Assembly: GCA_934385225.1 (NCBI GenBank)
Contig: CAKRPQ010000100.1
Location: 1 to 6,630 of the forward strand
Direction of reading: 5' to 3'
Origin: an uncultured Eubacteriales bacterium
Lineage (GTDB): Bacteria; Bacillota; Clostridia; Oscillospirales; CAG-272
Length of the DNA: 6,630 nucleotides
Shown: positions 1 through 5,450 of the stretch, piece by piece
Position numbering within the stretch: position 1 is the stretch's first letter
Layout of the letters: every line of letters starts with the position of its first letter
The notes under the pieces: generated by a model
The model's input: the letters and a program-made list of their open reading frames with translations, nothing else
Databases searched by the model: none
Told to the model about the DNA's origin: nothing
Translations under genes and position numbers: made by a program

Positions 1-77
1 GGTCTGGATTCCTCCGGTAAGCGAATGTCGGGAATATAGTAATCACCGCAACGGATATAATTCAGTTCCTGCATCAT
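1..77 (-). CDS. TnpV-like transposon-encoded protein, N-terminal fragment (runs off the left edge)
   Basis: Only the first 25 codons are inside the window; they read MMQELNYIRCGDYYIPDIRL and continue with PEESR. The pattern of a short acidic start, then GDYxIPD and a leucine-proline-glutamate stretch, resembles the N terminus of TnpV-family proteins. These are small proteins of unknown function carried by transposons and integrative elements of clostridia and relatives. A GGAGGT ribosome binding site lies at 82-87 (read on the minus strand). There are two adjacent ATG codons, at 75-77 and 72-74. The second has the better 7-base spacing, so translation may begin at codon 2. Part of the binding site lies inside the inverted repeat 85-94/217-226, which suggests control by folding of the leader. 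With so few residues the family call is moderate, and another small mobile-element protein is possible. Confidence 0.55.
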   Translation of the reverse strand, partial: MMQELNYIRCGDYYIPDIRLPEESR

Positions 78-84
78 ATGTACC

Positions 85-226
85 TCCAATAAGATTCAAA
101 CATTCTGTTCAAAGATAGAAAAAGGCGATACCTGGTTGTGAAAACCAAGTATCGCCAATTTTTCTTGTCGCACTCCTGTACGGCAGCTACCCTATGTCAG
201 TAATGTTCTCATACTGTCTTATTGGA
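85..226. repeat. Nested inverted repeats forming the leader of the TnpV-like gene
   Basis: TCCAATAAGA at 85-94 is the exact reverse complement of TCTTATTGGA at 217-226 (10 of 10). Inside it, AACATT at 99-104 is complementary to AATGTT at 202-207, and a long hairpin lies at 124-156. A transcript entering from the right (from htrA towards the TnpV-like gene) could fold these arms together. The inner outer-arm bases 85-87 are the GGA of the GGAGGT ribosome binding site, so the fold would partly hide it. Alternatively the 10-bp arms are a subterminal inverted repeat used by a recombinase. Confidence 0.5.
119..163. terminator. Strong intrinsic-terminator-like hairpin, probably bidirectional
   Basis: GGCGATAC at 124-131 pairs with GTATCGCC at 149-156. 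After one mismatch (C132/A148), TGGTT at 133-137 pairs with AACCA at 143-147, leaving a five-base loop. On the plus strand the stem is followed by AATTTTTC; on the minus strand it is followed by a run of five T residues (plus-strand A run at 119-123). It could therefore stop transcription in both directions. On the minus strand it separates the htrA operon from the TnpV-like gene; if that gene's own promoter lies further upstream, the hairpin would act as an attenuator instead. Confidence 0.8.
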
Positions 227-231
227 AACTA

Positions 232-254
232 CCTTCGGCTCGCCCGTTTTTTTG
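232..254 (-). terminator. Apparent half of the htrA terminator, interrupted
   Basis: Reading the minus strand after the htrA stop codon there is a run of seven A (247-253), then CGGGCGAGCC (237-246), GAA (234-236) and GG (232-233). This is the A-run, left arm, loop and first two bases of the right arm of a typical bidirectional terminator. The expected completion, GGCTCGCCCG plus a T run, is missing: the sequence switches to TAGTTTCC. On the plus strand the remaining stem is only CGG/CCG before a T run, too weak to work well. The cut state is inference from the pattern. Confidence 0.5.
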
Positions 255-1511
255 TTATTCAGCCGTCAGAATGACGGAGCATTCAAAGCGCCTGCCCGCG
301 CGTGAGACCGTCAGCATAACGGAGTCGCCCGCCGCGAGTTCGTTTATGACGCTTGATATGTCGGCGACGGTTATTACCTCGTTTCCGTTTATGCCGACGA
401 TGATGTCGCCGACTTCGAGATAATTTGCCGCGTCCGAATTTTCATTCACTTCGGCAACGTAAACGCCCGTTGTGGCAAATCCCTCTGCGGGTGTGACAGC
501 CTTGCCCGTGATGCCGATAAGAGCTCGCTTTTTTGCAACGTCGGTCGAATTTCCGTCCGTGTCGCCGCCCTTTTCGATTATTTCGTCAATTATCTTTTTC
601 GCGCCGTTTATCGGAATGGCAAATCCGACTCCGTCAAACCCGTCTGTCAGCTTCATCGTGACAATGCCTATGACTTCGCCTGCGTCGTTTACAAGCGGAC
701 CGCCGCTGTTGCCCGAATTTATGCTTGCGCTTGTCTGCACGAGCGTCATCGTCTTTTGGAGCGCCCCCGCGTCGTCGTAGATTTTTACATCTCTGTTTAT
801 GCCCGAAATTATTCCGTCGGTCACGCTTCCGATGAGTTCAAGTCCCGCGGGCGTTCCTATCGCCGTGACGTGTTCGCCTACGATAAGTGCGTCGGAGTCA
901 CCGAGAACTGCTGGTGTGAGCCCCGTTTTGTCGACTTTTATCACGGCAACGTCGCTGAGCTCGTCTTTGCCAACGATCTCCGCCTCAAATTCCGTGCCGT
1001 CCTGCATAATTGCCCTTACGGACGTTCCGCCTGCAACAAGGTGACTGTTAGTCGCGATATATCCGTCCTCCGAAATTATTATACCGCTGCCGATGCTCGT
1101 TTTGTTAGGCTTTGTGACTTCTATCGCGACGACGGACGGCTTCATTTTCTCAGCTATTTCAGATACTGTGAGAGCATTTTCGCCGTTTTTGTCCTCTCGA
1201 ATGAAAACCGTTCTCTCAGTTCTTATCGTTTGCGTAATATTAGATATGTCGTCGATGAAAAGCACGGCGGCGAACATTCCGAAGCAGAGCGCAAACGCTA
1301 TCGTCATAACTATCGCGTATGTGCGGACGCCGCGTCCCGCGTTCTTTTTCGCCTTTTCGCTTTTTGCGTCGTTTTCTTCATAGTTCCAGCGAAAAGCGTA
1401 GATGTCCTCTTTATGTCCGTTTTCGCCTTCTTCGGGCGCGGACGGTGTTTCGCCCGTGTTTTGAGTGCTTTCGGGTTCTTTTCCCTCGTCTTTTATTTCG
1501 TTTTCGTTCAT
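255..1511 (-). CDS. htrA: HtrA/DegP-like membrane-anchored serine protease with one PDZ domain
   Basis: This protein (418 aa) is a trypsin-fold quality-control protease that degrades or refolds damaged exported proteins at the outer face of the membrane. Residues 1-63 are an acidic cytosolic tail, 64-86 a single hydrophobic anchor, about 115-312 the protease domain and about 330-416 a PDZ domain. The catalytic triad is complete: His157 in TNSHLV, Asp187 in SDVAV and Ser269 in GNSGGPL. Length and order match the anchored HtrA proteins of Bacillota. The ATG overlaps the stop codon of the upstream kinase gene as ATGA, and GGAGG at 1518-1522 gives a 6-base spacing, so the start is secure and translation is probably coupled. 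It is the last gene of the regulator-kinase-protease operon, which suggests control by that two-component pair, as in CssRS-htrA of Bacillus subtilis. Its own terminator looks truncated (232-254). Exact paralogue (HtrA, HtrB, YyxA) cannot be decided. Confidence 0.95.
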   Translation of the reverse strand: MNENEIKDEGKEPESTQNTGETPSAPEEGENGHKEDIYAFRWNYEENDAKSEKAKKNAGRGVRTYAIVMTIAFALCFGMFAAVLFIDDISNITQTIRTERTVFIREDKNGENALTVSEIAEKMKPSVVAIEVTKPNKTSIGSGIIISEDGYIATNSHLVAGGTSVRAIMQDGTEFEAEIVGKDELSDVAVIKVDKTGLTPAVLGDSDALIVGEHVTAIGTPAGLELIGSVTDGIISGINRDVKIYDDAGALQKTMTLVQTSASINSGNSGGPLVNDAGEVIGIVTMKLTDGFDGVGFAIPINGAKKIIDEIIEKGGDTDGNSTDVAKKRALIGITGKAVTPAEGFATTGVYVAEVNENSDAANYLEVGDIIVGINGNEVITVADISSVINELAAGDSVMLTVSRAGRRFECSVILTAE

Positions 1512-2257
1512 TTTGTTCCTCCGTTTCGGATTTCAAAAACAAATTCCGTTTTTCCGCATGCGCATTCGCTTTCGCGTTCGCCGCATTCTTCGCTTGTGAC
1601 TGTTATCACGCCTCCGTGCGCTTTTGCCGTCTGCATGGCGATGTAAAGTCCGAGTCCGCTGCCGCTTATCTTTTCTTTTCGCTTCGAACGGTAGAAAGGC
1701 TCAAAAATATGTCCGATGTCCGCCTTGTCTATCGGTTCTCCCTCGTTTGTGACCGAAACTTTCGCGCCGTTTTCGGTTTCAGATACGAAGACCGAAATTT
1801 TTCCGCCGGCAGGTGAAAATTTGACCGCATTTTCGCAGATGTTGTACAGTGCCCGCGTCAGTGACGGCTCGTCGGCATTTGCCTTTATTCTGTCGCGTGT
1901 GCAGGCAAATTCAATGTCGAGATTTTTCTCGTTTATTTTGCCTTCGAGCGAAATTATTATCTTCCGTACACATTCGCAGATGTCTGTCGGTCGCATGTCG
2001 TAATTTACGGCACCTGCCTCTATTTTTGAAACGTCGAGCAGTTCGTTCACGATATCCGTCAGACGGTTTGTTTCGGAAAGTGCCGTTTCAAGGCAGTGAC
2101 GCGCGCTCCCATCCTTCGCCGTTCCGTCGAGAACGGCTTCGATAAACCCGCCTATTGTGGTGAGCGGCGCTTTCATATCGTGAACGGACGACGATATGAG
2201 TGCGAGCATTTCTTTTGTTTTGTCGATTTTCTCCATAAAATTCCCGTTAAAATCCAT
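1508..2257 (-). CDS. Sensor-less histidine kinase (HisKA plus HATPase_c only)
   Basis: This protein (249 aa) autophosphorylates on a histidine and passes the phosphate to a response regulator, almost certainly the one encoded just upstream. The HisKA dimerisation helix carries the phosphoacceptor His26 in SSVHDMKAPLT. The ATPase domain shows an N box (NICENAVKFS, about 139-148), an F box (FEPFYR, 185-190) and a G2 box (GSGLGLYIA, 199-207). The G1 box reads NEGEPI, with Asn171 where most kinases have Asp; this variant also occurs in working kinases. There is no membrane segment, HAMP or PAS domain, only about 20 residues before the H box. The frame is closed by a TAG at 2327-2329 and has no ATG, GTG or TTG between it and the chosen ATG, so no longer normal form exists here. 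Neither the ATG at 2255-2257 nor the next, at 2234-2236, has a good ribosome binding site; the second has a weak GGGA. It overlaps htrA by 4 nt. It could be a natural soluble kinase or a kinase that lost its 5' half. Confidence 0.88.
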   Translation of the reverse strand: MDFNGNFMEKIDKTKEMLALISSSVHDMKAPLTTIGGFIEAVLDGTAKDGSARHCLETALSETNRLTDIVNELLDVSKIEAGAVNYDMRPTDICECVRKIIISLEGKINEKNLDIEFACTRDRIKANADEPSLTRALYNICENAVKFSPAGGKISVFVSETENGAKVSVTNEGEPIDKADIGHIFEPFYRSKRKEKISGSGLGLYIAMQTAKAHGGVITVTSEECGERESECACGKTEFVFEIRNGGTK

Positions 2258-2258
2258 A

Positions 2259-2285
2259 CGCCAATACCGTTTACGGGCATTGGCG
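2259..2285 (-). promoter_or_regulatory. Hairpin directly in front of the kinase start codon
   Basis: CGCCAAT at 2259-2265 is the exact reverse complement of ATTGGCG at 2279-2285. A G-T pair and further G-C pairs extend it towards a small loop near 2270-2274. The stem ends one base before the kinase ATG and 15 bases after the regulator stop codon. There is no T run after it on the minus strand, so it is not a standard terminator. It may reduce kinase translation, process the mRNA or stabilise the regulator message. Role inferred. Confidence 0.6.
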
Positions 2286-2300
2286 CAGAAAATAAAATTG

Positions 2301-2993
2301 TCAGTTAAGTATTTCGAATTTGTAGCCTACACCCCAGACCGTTTTCAGCGTCCACTTGTCCGAAATGCCGTCGAGCTTTTCGCGCAGACGCTTCACATGA
2401 ACATCAACCGTGCGTGAGTCGCCGAGATAGTCAAAACCCCAGACTTTGTCGAGAAGCTGATCGCGTGTAAATACGTGGTTTGAGTTTGACGCGAGGAAGT
2501 AGAGAAGTTCAAGCTCTTTCGGCGGAACGTCGACGGACTTGCCACAGAGTTTGAGCTCGTATTTTTGCAGGCTTATCTCTATGTTTTCGAATTTAATAAC
2601 ATCGTCGTCGCTCTGCGATGAGTGTGAGCTGCAACGACGGAGAACGGCTTTTATTCTCGCGGACAGTTCTTTTACGTTGAAAGGCTTTACGATAAAGTCG
2701 TCGGCACCGAGTTCAAGACCGAGTACCTTGTCAAAGACCTCGCTTTTTGCCGTTATCATAATGATAGGCTTTGATGACTGCTCTCTTATTTCGCGGCAGA
2801 TTTGCCAGCCGTCCTTTTTGGGGAGCATAATATCGAGAAGCACGAGATCGGGCTCGTACATTTTGAAGTAGCTGAGACCTTCCGTACCGTCGGAGGCAGC
2901 CTTGACCTCGTAGCCTTCGTTTTCAAGATATACTTTGACGAGATCGCATATGTTTGCGTCGTCGTCGATGAGCAGGATTTTCGTATCCATCAT
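2301..2993 (-). CDS. OmpR/PhoB-family response regulator
   Basis: This protein (230 aa) is a cytosolic transcription factor switched by phosphorylation. The receiver domain covers about 5-118, with the acidic pocket Asp10-Asp12, phosphoacceptor Asp54 in LLDIMLP, Thr81 and Lys103 in VKPF. A serine-rich linker (about 121-129) leads to a winged-helix DNA-binding domain (about 132-228) with the usual RTVDVHVKRLREKL recognition helix and a C-terminal WGVGYKF hairpin. All key residues are present. The start is the first of two adjacent ATG codons, 8 bases from GGAGGT at 3002-3007. It is the first gene of the operon with the short kinase (43-nt gap) and htrA. A promoter -10 at 3026-3031 and 10-bp-spaced repeats at 3061-3090 suggest that it controls its own operon. 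The similarity to PhoB, CssR and other OmpR-type regulators is general, and the signal it answers cannot be told from sequence. Confidence 0.95.
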   Translation of the reverse strand: MMDTKILLIDDDANICDLVKVYLENEGYEVKAASDGTEGLSYFKMYEPDLVLLDIMLPKKDGWQICREIREQSSKPIIMITAKSEVFDKVLGLELGADDFIVKPFNVKELSARIKAVLRRCSSHSSQSDDDVIKFENIEISLQKYELKLCGKSVDVPPKELELLYFLASNSNHVFTRDQLLDKVWGFDYLGDSRTVDVHVKRLREKLDGISDKWTLKTVWGVGYKFEILN

Positions 2994-3025
2994 ATTTTAG
3001 TACCTCCGATTCAGTTTCATTCTAC

Positions 3026-3031
3026 ATTATA
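3026..3031 (-). promoter_or_regulatory. -10 element of the regulator-kinase-htrA operon
   Basis: The minus strand reads TATAAT here, about 20 bases before the ribosome binding site of the regulator gene. No good -35 box lies 16-18 bases further upstream (3048-3055 reads about CACTTTCT). That fits a promoter that needs an activator, and the repeat block at 3061-3090 is well placed for one. Transcription start not determined. Confidence 0.5.
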
Positions 3032-3060
3032 TTGAGGATATAAGAAAAGAAAGTGATTAT

Positions 3061-3100
3061 TTTATGAATGTTTATGGAAATTTGTCGTAAAAATGACAAA
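3061..3100. promoter_or_regulatory. Candidate operator: 10-bp direct repeats and an adjoining palindrome
   Basis: On the plus strand TTTATG (3061), TTTATG (3071) and TTTGTC (3081) recur at exactly 10-base steps. TTTGTC at 3081-3086 is also the reverse complement of GACAAA at 3095-3100. OmpR/PhoB-type regulators bind direct repeats spaced one helical turn apart, and this block lies about 40-80 bases upstream of the likely start set by the -10 at 3026-3031. Binding by the adjacent regulator is inference. Confidence 0.45.
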
Positions 3101-3131
3101 ACTGTGTTGAAGTTATAATCTCTCCTTAAAT

Positions 3132-3159
3132 ATTATAACACATTTTGCGAAAAATGCAA
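3132..3159 (-). promoter_or_regulatory. Possible second, upstream promoter for the regulator operon
   Basis: The minus strand shows TTGCAT (3154-3159), a 16-base gap and TATAAT (3132-3137). This is closer to a full sigma-A promoter than the proximal one and would give a leader that runs through the repeat block. The region is so AT-rich that a chance match is quite possible. Confidence 0.35.
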
Positions 3160-3207
3160 CAGGATTTTAAGAAAAATTAAATTTTTTTTGAGCAATCGCC
3201 TCTATGC

Positions 3208-3236
3208 TTGAAAAAGCGCGCGAAATAATATATAAT
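3208..3236 (+). promoter_or_regulatory. Sigma-A-type promoter of ychF and the genes after it
   Basis: TTGAAA (3208-3213) and TATAAT (3231-3236) are separated by exactly 17 bases, five of six and six of six matches to the housekeeping consensus. Transcription would begin near 3243, giving a leader of about 70 bases. That start lies only about 13 bases before the ATG at 3256, which has no ribosome binding site; this supports the later ychF start. Confidence 0.75.
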
Positions 3237-3312
3237 ATAATGTGAATGTTTATTTATGAAAGACACGCGCCCGCTTTGGCGGACGCCGACACGAAAGGTA
3301 TGGACAAGGAAT

Positions 3313-4407
3313 ATGAAACTTGGTATAGTAGGACTTCCCAACGTCGGGAAAAGCACACTTTTTAACGCACTCACAAACGCGGGAGCTGAATCCGCAAACT
3401 ACCCGTTCTGCACGATAGAGCCGAACGTCGGTGTTGTCGCCGTTCCGGACAGTCGTCTTGACGTTCTCGCGGAAATGTACCACCCCGAAAAATATACTCC
3501 CGCCGTTATCGAATTTGTTGACATTGCGGGACTTGTAAGAGGTGCGTCTAAGGGCGAAGGTCTCGGAAACAAATTTCTCTCGCACATAAGGGAGGTCGAC
3601 GCGATACTTCACGTCATACGCTGCTTTGAGGACGAGAACATAATTCACGTCGACGGCAGCATTGACCCTATCCGCGACCTCGAAACGATAAATCTCGAAC
3701 TTATCTTCTCGGATATGGAAGTTCTCGAAAGAAGAATGGACAGAACACGCAAGGCGATGAAAGGCGACAAGACGCTTGCGAAAGAGCTTGAAGTCCTCGA
3801 ACGCGTTTACGCTGCGCTTGAAGAGGGAAAATGCGCAAGAACGGTTGATCTTTCGGACGACGAGAGGGAGGTTCTTGCCGACACGCCGCTTCTGACGCTT
3901 AAACCGATCATATACGTTGCGAATGTGAGTGAGGACGAGGCGGGAAGCGAGCCGACGGGCAACGAAATGTATATGCGCTTAAAGGCGCACGCCGAGAGCG
4001 AACACGCCGAGGTAATACCGATATGCGCCGGGATCGAAGCGGAGATCGCGGAACTTCCCGCAGACGAGAAAAAGGTGTTCCTTGACGACCTCGGAATAAA
4101 GGAGAGCGGACTTGACCGCCTTATAAAGGCAAGCTACTCTCTGCTCGGACTTATAAGCTATCTGACGGCGGGACCGAAAGAGGTAAGAGCCTGGACGATA
4201 ACGAAGGGAACAAAGGCTCCGCAGGCGGCGGGCAAGATACACAGCGATTTTGAACGCGGATTTATCCGCGCTGAAATCGTCGCTTTCGATGACCTTATGA
4301 AATGCGGGTCTATGACGGCGGCAAAAGAACAGGGACTTATGCGAAGCGAGGGTAAAGACTATGTCATCGCCGACGGAGACATAGTTCTGTTCAGATTCAA
4401 CGTATAA
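3313..4407 (+). CDS. ychF: YchF/OLA1-family translation-associated P-loop ATPase
   Basis: This protein (364 aa) is a universally conserved P-loop NTPase of the Obg class that prefers ATP, binds ribosomes and is linked to stress responses. The P loop is GLPNVGKST (7-15), and the G3 motif is DIAG (70-73). In place of the guanine-specific NKxD it has NVSE (204-207), the family's mark for ATP use. A helical, coiled-coil-prone arm spans about 127-173, and a TGS domain about 279-362. The start was placed at MKLGIVGLPN because family members begin there and the length then matches Escherichia coli YchF (363 aa). An in-frame ATG at 3256 would add 19 residues with no family similarity and no ribosome binding site. 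AAGGA at 3306-3310 is unusually close to the ATG (2 bases). The promoter at 3208-3236 and a divergent regulator operon lie upstream. No terminator is seen before the sortase gene 38 nt on. Confidence 0.95.
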   Translation: MKLGIVGLPNVGKSTLFNALTNAGAESANYPFCTIEPNVGVVAVPDSRLDVLAEMYHPEKYTPAVIEFVDIAGLVRGASKGEGLGNKFLSHIREVDAILHVIRCFEDENIIHVDGSIDPIRDLETINLELIFSDMEVLERRMDRTRKAMKGDKTLAKELEVLERVYAALEEGKCARTVDLSDDEREVLADTPLLTLKPIIYVANVSEDEAGSEPTGNEMYMRLKAHAESEHAEVIPICAGIEAEIAELPADEKKVFLDDLGIKESGLDRLIKASYSLLGLISYLTAGPKEVRAWTITKGTKAPQAAGKIHSDFERGFIRAEIVAFDDLMKCGSMTAAKEQGLMRSEGKDYVIADGDIVLFRFNV

Positions 4408-4445
4408 AACAAACATAAAAATGTAAAACGGGGAGGTGAAACGGT

Positions 4446-5450
4446 ATGTTCGGACAAAAAAAGCATATCGCGGACGAGAGTGTAAACGTCGATGAGCTTT
4501 CGGTGTTTGACCGTTCGCTTTACGAACTCACGCAGGACGATTTAGGCGAGGCGAAAAATGTAAAAAAACAGTTTTCGCTTTTTGACACCGTGCGCATTTT
4601 TCTGATAGTCGTCTGCATTTCCGTTTTCCTCTATTGTATGTGGCTTCTTCTTTATAACGAAATGCAGTACCGCGAGGCGGACGACATTTACAGCGCGCTT
4701 TCAAACGAATTTTTCGACGTTACGGAGGATTCGGCGGCGAGCATATCCGACGGCGTTTCGATTATGAAGCAGACGCCCGTGAGCGTTGCCGTTCCGATTT
4801 TCTCGGAGGCTCTGAAACTTGACGACTCCGAGATAAGCCGATTCTATTCGGAAAAAGGCGGCGTAAATATGGAATTTGAGCGAATGAAATCAAAGCTCGA
4901 CGAGCTTCACTCGCGAAACAGCGACATTGTCGGGTTTATACATGCGGACGGAACTCGGATAAGCTATCCCGTGACCGTTTACACCGATAACGAATACTAC
5001 CTTGACCATAGTTTTGATAAAAAAATGCTTAAATCGGGTACGATATTCATGGATTACCGAAATGAACGCGAGCTGAAAAACAACAGGAATATAGTCATAT
5101 ACGGTCACAATATGAACAACGGCTCTATGCTCGGCGACGTGACGAAATATTATAAAAACGAGGATTTTTTCGATGATGCCGAAATAGTCCTTTATTCGTT
5201 CGACGGAATTTATACGTTTGAGGTCTTTTCTGTCTATAAGACTACGGCGGATTACCGCTATTTCAAGACTTCGTTTGATTCGGACAGAGAATTTCTCGAT
5301 TTTGCCGACGAGGTCAAAGGAAATTCCGTGTGGGAAAAAGACGTCTCTTTCGGAAAAGACGACATACTTCTCACGCTTTCGACCTGCACAAATACAAATA
5401 AAGACGGGAGATACGCGCTTCACGCGAAACTTGTGAAAATTGACACCTGA
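4446..5450 (+). CDS. Class B sortase
   Basis: This protein (334 aa) is a membrane-bound cysteine transpeptidase that cuts a C-terminal sorting signal and joins surface proteins to cell-wall peptidoglycan or builds pili. An acidic cytosolic tail (1-47) precedes a single N-terminal anchor (about 50-70), a linker and the sortase beta-barrel (about 145-332). The catalytic residues are His221 in VIYGHNM, Cys314 in TLSTCTN and Arg322 in GRYALHAKLV. The FDDAEIVLYSFDG and YEVF-like strands and the helix before the active site are typical of class B. GGAGGT at 4432-4437 with 8-base spacing supports the ATG. No protein with a sorting signal is encoded in the window, so the substrate is unknown. The gene follows ychF and overlaps the next gene by 11 nt. 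It is longer than Staphylococcus aureus SrtB because of the N-terminal tail and linker. Calling it SrtB specifically (haem-iron system) is not justified by context. Confidence 0.92.
   Translation: MFGQKKHIADESVNVDELSVFDRSLYELTQDDLGEAKNVKKQFSLFDTVRIFLIVVCISVFLYCMWLLLYNEMQYREADDIYSALSNEFFDVTEDSAASISDGVSIMKQTPVSVAVPIFSEALKLDDSEISRFYSEKGGVNMEFERMKSKLDELHSRNSDIVGFIHADGTRISYPVTVYTDNEYYLDHSFDKKMLKSGTIFMDYRNERELKNNRNIVIYGHNMNNGSMLGDVTKYYKNEDFFDDAEIVLYSFDGIYTFEVFSVYKTTADYRYFKTSFDSDREFLDFADEVKGNSVWEKDVSFGKDDILLTLSTCTNTNKDGRYALHAKLVKIDT

Larger units (their letters stand above)
1..231. mobile_element. Right-hand end of a putative mobile element (TnpV-bearing)
   Basis: This stretch holds the start of a TnpV-like gene and a structured leader, and it differs from the housekeeping genes to its right. 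The proposed boundary near 231 rests on the neighbouring sequence: 232-253 reads as exactly one arm, the loop and two bases of the second arm of an intrinsic terminator, after which the match stops abruptly. That is what insertion into the terminator would leave. No transposase or recombinase is visible, since the element continues beyond the left edge, so its class cannot be named. No target duplication can be tested with only one end present. The boundary is inference; the TnpV similarity is recognition of the family's N-terminal pattern. Confidence 0.45.
2994..3312. other. Divergent control region between the regulator operon and ychF
   Basis: This 319-base, very AT-rich stretch holds no credible gene. 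It contains the promoter elements of both divergent transcripts, the repeat block at 3061-3100, a small 6-bp hairpin at 3141-3156 (CATTTT/AAAATG), and a short GC-rich hairpin in the ychF leader at 3267-3286 (GCG and CCGC pairing with GCGG and CGC around a TTTG loop). The word TGAATGTTTAT occurs twice, at 3065-3075 and 3243-3253. Confidence 0.7.

Noticed and set aside
756..1646. Long plus-strand open frame (296 codons) opposite htrA and the kinase gene
   Set aside because: The product has no recognisable domain, is rich in Arg, Phe, Tyr and Cys as expected of an antisense shadow, and lies opposite two well-supported genes with intact motifs.
2174..2280. Out-of-frame ATG at 2278-2280 giving a short hydrophobic peptide (MPVNGIGVWILTG...) that might be a frameshifted membrane segment of the kinase
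   Set aside because: No ribosome binding site, the ATG lies inside the hairpin, the stretch is too short for a sensor, and the kinase frame is coherent from its own start.
2259..2285. Hairpin between regulator and kinase as a rho-independent terminator
   Set aside because: No T run follows the stem on the minus strand; the sequence passes straight into the kinase start.
2258..2326. Kinase extended upstream in frame (reads ...ANARKRYWR before the ATG)
   Set aside because: The frame has 23 open codons before a TAG at 2327-2329 but no ATG, GTG or TTG among them.
3141..3156. Small hairpin CATTTT/AAAATG in the divergent region
   Set aside because: Only 6 A/T-rich pairs in an AT-rich spacer, with no position that suggests a function.
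3256..3312. ychF starting at the earlier in-frame ATG (19 extra residues)
   Set aside because: No ribosome binding site, only about 13 bases from the likely transcript start, and the extra residues have no counterpart in the family; the start at 3313 gives the usual length.
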